Notes under the pieces: generated by a model | Told to the model about the DNA's origin: nothing | The model's input: only the letters and a program-made list of their open reading frames with translations | The model's database searches: none | DNA from: Candidatus Krumholzibacteriota bacterium | GTDB lineage: Bacteria; Krumholzibacteriota; Krumholzibacteriia; Krumholzibacteriales; Krumholzibacteriaceae | Direction: 5' to 3' | Length of the DNA stretch: 7,403 nt | NCBI GenBank assembly: GCA_030672805.1 | Contig: DAOVFR010000117.1 | Span: 1 to 7,403 of the forward strand | Shown here: positions 6,285 through 7,403 of the stretch, in pieces | How the letters are laid out: each line of letters begins with the position of its first letter | How positions within the stretch are numbered: the stretch's first letter is position 1 | Position numbers and translations under genes: made by a program

Positions 6285-6907
6285 TGGAGGCGAAGAAGGT
6301 ACTGGTCGATGACGTGACCGCCACCCTCTACACGATAGCGAAGGATGTCAAGATACATGTCGAGTTCAATCCGGCGATGGTCGAATCGTACAGGCTTATC
6401 GGTTACGAGAACAGGATGCTCGAGACAGAGGATTTCGAGGATGACAGGAAAGATGCCGGCGAGATCGGTGCGGGCCACACAGTTACGGCTCTCTATGAGA
6501 TAGTCCCCGCTTCGGAAGACCCCGGGATTGAGGGCCCCCGGCTGAAATACCAGGAGCAGAGGATCACTAGGGAAGGGAGAAGGTCGGGGGAACTGCTTAC
6601 GGTGAATATCCGGTACAAGGAGCCGGACGGCCACAGCAGAAGGCTGATAAGCAGGGTGCTTCGCGCCTGCCCGGCCGATCTTGAAGCGACAAGCGACGAT
6701 TTCCGTTTTTCCGCCGCTGTGGCGATGTTCAGGATGATACTCCGGGAATCGGAGCACAGGGGAAGCGCCAGCCTCGAGATGGTCGCCGAGATGGCCCGCC
6801 ATTCGAAGGGAAGGGACGATTTCCAGTACCGGGCTGAATTCATACAGCTCGTCGAGAGGGCGAAGATACTGGCCGGATTGAGCAGAGATTCGAGAGTTGA
6901 AGAGTAG
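6284..6907 (+). pseudogene. YfbK-like protein, fragment 2: C-terminal DUF3520/YfbK_C domain
   Basis: Continues fragment 1 after a one-base frameshift: MEAKKVLVDDVTATLYTIAK (207 codons from 6284), then DVKIHVEFNPA, YRLIGYENRML, EDFEDDRKDAGEIGAGHTVT and ALYEIVP, which are characteristic of the YfbK C-terminal domain. The end (DFQYRAEFIQLVERAKILAG) also fits the family's C-terminus, so the 3' side is complete and only the 5' side is lost. The ATG at 6284 is an internal methionine rather than a true start: the homologous frame is already readable from about 6257, and no Shine-Dalgarno precedes it. Codon use looks as in an ordinary gene, so the loss seems recent or artefactual. The family's function is poorly known; members are often predicted envelope-associated VWA proteins. 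Confidence 0.82.
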
Positions 6908-6920
6908 ATAATTCTAATTT

Positions 6921-6953
6921 CTCCGCCGGCCTGTAAAATTACCTCCGGCGGGG
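6921..6953 (+). terminator. Hairpin after the VWA fragment, weak terminator candidate
   Basis: CCGCCGG (6923-6929) and CCGGCGG (6945-6951) form a perfect 7-bp GC stem around a 15-nt AT-rich loop, extendable by C-G and a U-G wobble to 6921 and 6953. It begins 14 nt after the stop codon. There is no T-run after it on either strand (GGGATAGATATTT on the plus), so it may stop transcription poorly or merely stabilise the 3' end. Confidence 0.4.
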
Positions 6954-6991
6954 GGATAGATATTTCGAATGATTGCCGAACATAAATGAAG

Positions 6992-7020
6992 ATGACTCTC
7001 CTGCGGCGTTCCGGTATAAT
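6992..7020 (+). promoter_or_regulatory. Promoter of arsC
   Basis: A perfect -10 box TATAAT (7015-7020) lies 17 bp after ATGACT (6992-6997, 4 of 6 consensus). Transcription would start near 7027, giving a leader of about 28 nt with the Shine-Dalgarno AAGGAG at 7043-7048. No clear ArsR-type dyad overlaps it, so regulation by arsenite is not shown by the sequence. Confidence 0.6.
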
Positions 7021-7054
7021 CCCGAAACTTCAGTATGAAGGAAAGGAGTGAGTC

Positions 7055-7345
7055 GTGGGACGAAAGAAGATCCGCCTGCTGTTCCTGTGCACCGGCAATT
7101 CATGCAGATCGCAGATGGTTGAAGGATGGGCCAATCACCTGATCGGCGATATCGTCGAGGCTTCGTCTGCCGGAATCGAAGCCCACGGGCTCAATCCCCT
7201 TGCCGTGAAGGTCATGGCGGAATCGGGGATCGATATCTCCCGTCATGTCAGCACGAGGGCCGACGGGATCAAGGGGGATCAGTTCGCTTTCTTTATCACC
7301 GCATGTTCCGACGCCGACGAAAACTGCCCTGTTTTTCCGAGGTGA
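7055..7345 (+). CDS. arsC: Arsenate reductase, thioredoxin-coupled (LMW-PTP family), frameshifted near its 3' end
   Basis: Reduces arsenate to arsenite in the cytoplasm, using a cysteine relay regenerated by thioredoxin. GTG start at 7055 with AAGGAG 6 nt upstream. The P-loop CTGNSCRS holds C12 and C17; C84 and C91 follow in ITACSDADENCPVFP. These equal C10, C15, C82 and C89 of the S. aureus/B. subtilis enzymes, each shifted by two, so the full redox triad (C12, C84, C91) is present. The open frame stops at 96 residues (TGA 7343-7345), but the family is about 130-140. Shifting frame from 7339 to the window end gives EVRVIHRGFDDPPRLAAGEED, the expected continuation, including the DP-loop aspartate of GFDDP. 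One base is therefore missing around 7332-7339. If real, the product lacks its general acid and is dead; if a sequencing error, the gene continues past 7403. An ars cluster to the right is possible but not seen. Confidence 0.9.
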   Translation: MGRKKIRLLFLCTGNSCRSQMVEGWANHLIGDIVEASSAGIEAHGLNPLAVKVMAESGIDISRHVSTRADGIKGDQFAFFITACSDADENCPVFPR

Positions 7346-7403
7346 GGGTGATACACAGGGGATTCGACGACCCGCCCCGCCTTGCCGCCGGAGAAGAGGA
7401 CGA

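Noticed and set aside
6215..6802. 195-codon minus-strand open frame
   Set aside because: Antisense to the YfbK C-terminal domain fragment, which has clear family similarity on the plus strand.
1..7403. CRISPR array, tRNA or rRNA genes, insertion-sequence ends
   Set aside because: No regularly spaced repeats, no tRNA T-loop or acceptor pattern, no rRNA-like sequence and no transposase or terminal inverted repeats were seen by eye.

Overview
The window looks like chromosomal DNA of a Gram-negative bacterium with fairly high G+C content. The Gram-negative inference rests on an RND-type tripartite efflux system with a periplasmic adaptor, which needs an outer membrane. Nothing here supports naming a phylum. 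No rRNA, tRNA, CRISPR array, insertion sequence or phage gene was recognised.

Layout: (1) Positions 1-3009, minus strand: a two-gene efflux operon. The membrane-fusion adaptor comes first (3009 to 1843). After 44 nt follows the RND inner-membrane permease (1798 to beyond the left edge; 599 codons visible, so its C-terminal half is missing). No outer-membrane TolC-like gene is in view. (2) 3073-3315: a non-coding gap with only weak signals. (3) 3316-4524, minus strand: an AAA/DUF4143 ATPase with its own promoter. The -35 box of that promoter sits inside a perfect 9-bp inverted repeat, and the GTG start lies about where transcription should begin, so the mRNA is probably near-leaderless. (4) 4621-5669, minus strand: a self-contained parA-like unit consisting of an A-tract-rich promoter, a leader with a hairpin, a strong Shine-Dalgarno, ParA and a clean intrinsic terminator. 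There is no parB beside it. (5) 5670-6035: non-coding DNA rich in small inverted repeats, unexplained. (6) 6036-6907, plus strand: the C-terminal half of a YfbK-like von Willebrand factor A protein. It lacks its N-terminal half and carries a one-base frameshift near 6256, so it reads as a pseudogene or a mis-assembled gene. (7) 6992-7403, plus strand: a promoter and a thioredoxin-coupled arsenate reductase (arsC). Its frame breaks after the third redox cysteine, by a one-base loss near 7332-7339, and its true 3' end runs off the right edge.

The genes do not form one pathway. The efflux pair works together, and arsC is a detoxification gene that may belong to an ars cluster to the right. The ATPase, ParA and broken VWA gene are each separate transcription units, the pattern of an accessory or rearranged region. 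The most useful observations are the operator-like repeat and near-leaderless start of the ATPase, the orphan ParA cassette, the abrupt 5' truncation of the YfbK homologue, and two single-base frameshifts within 1.1 kb. Those frameshifts raise the question of real gene decay versus sequencing error.
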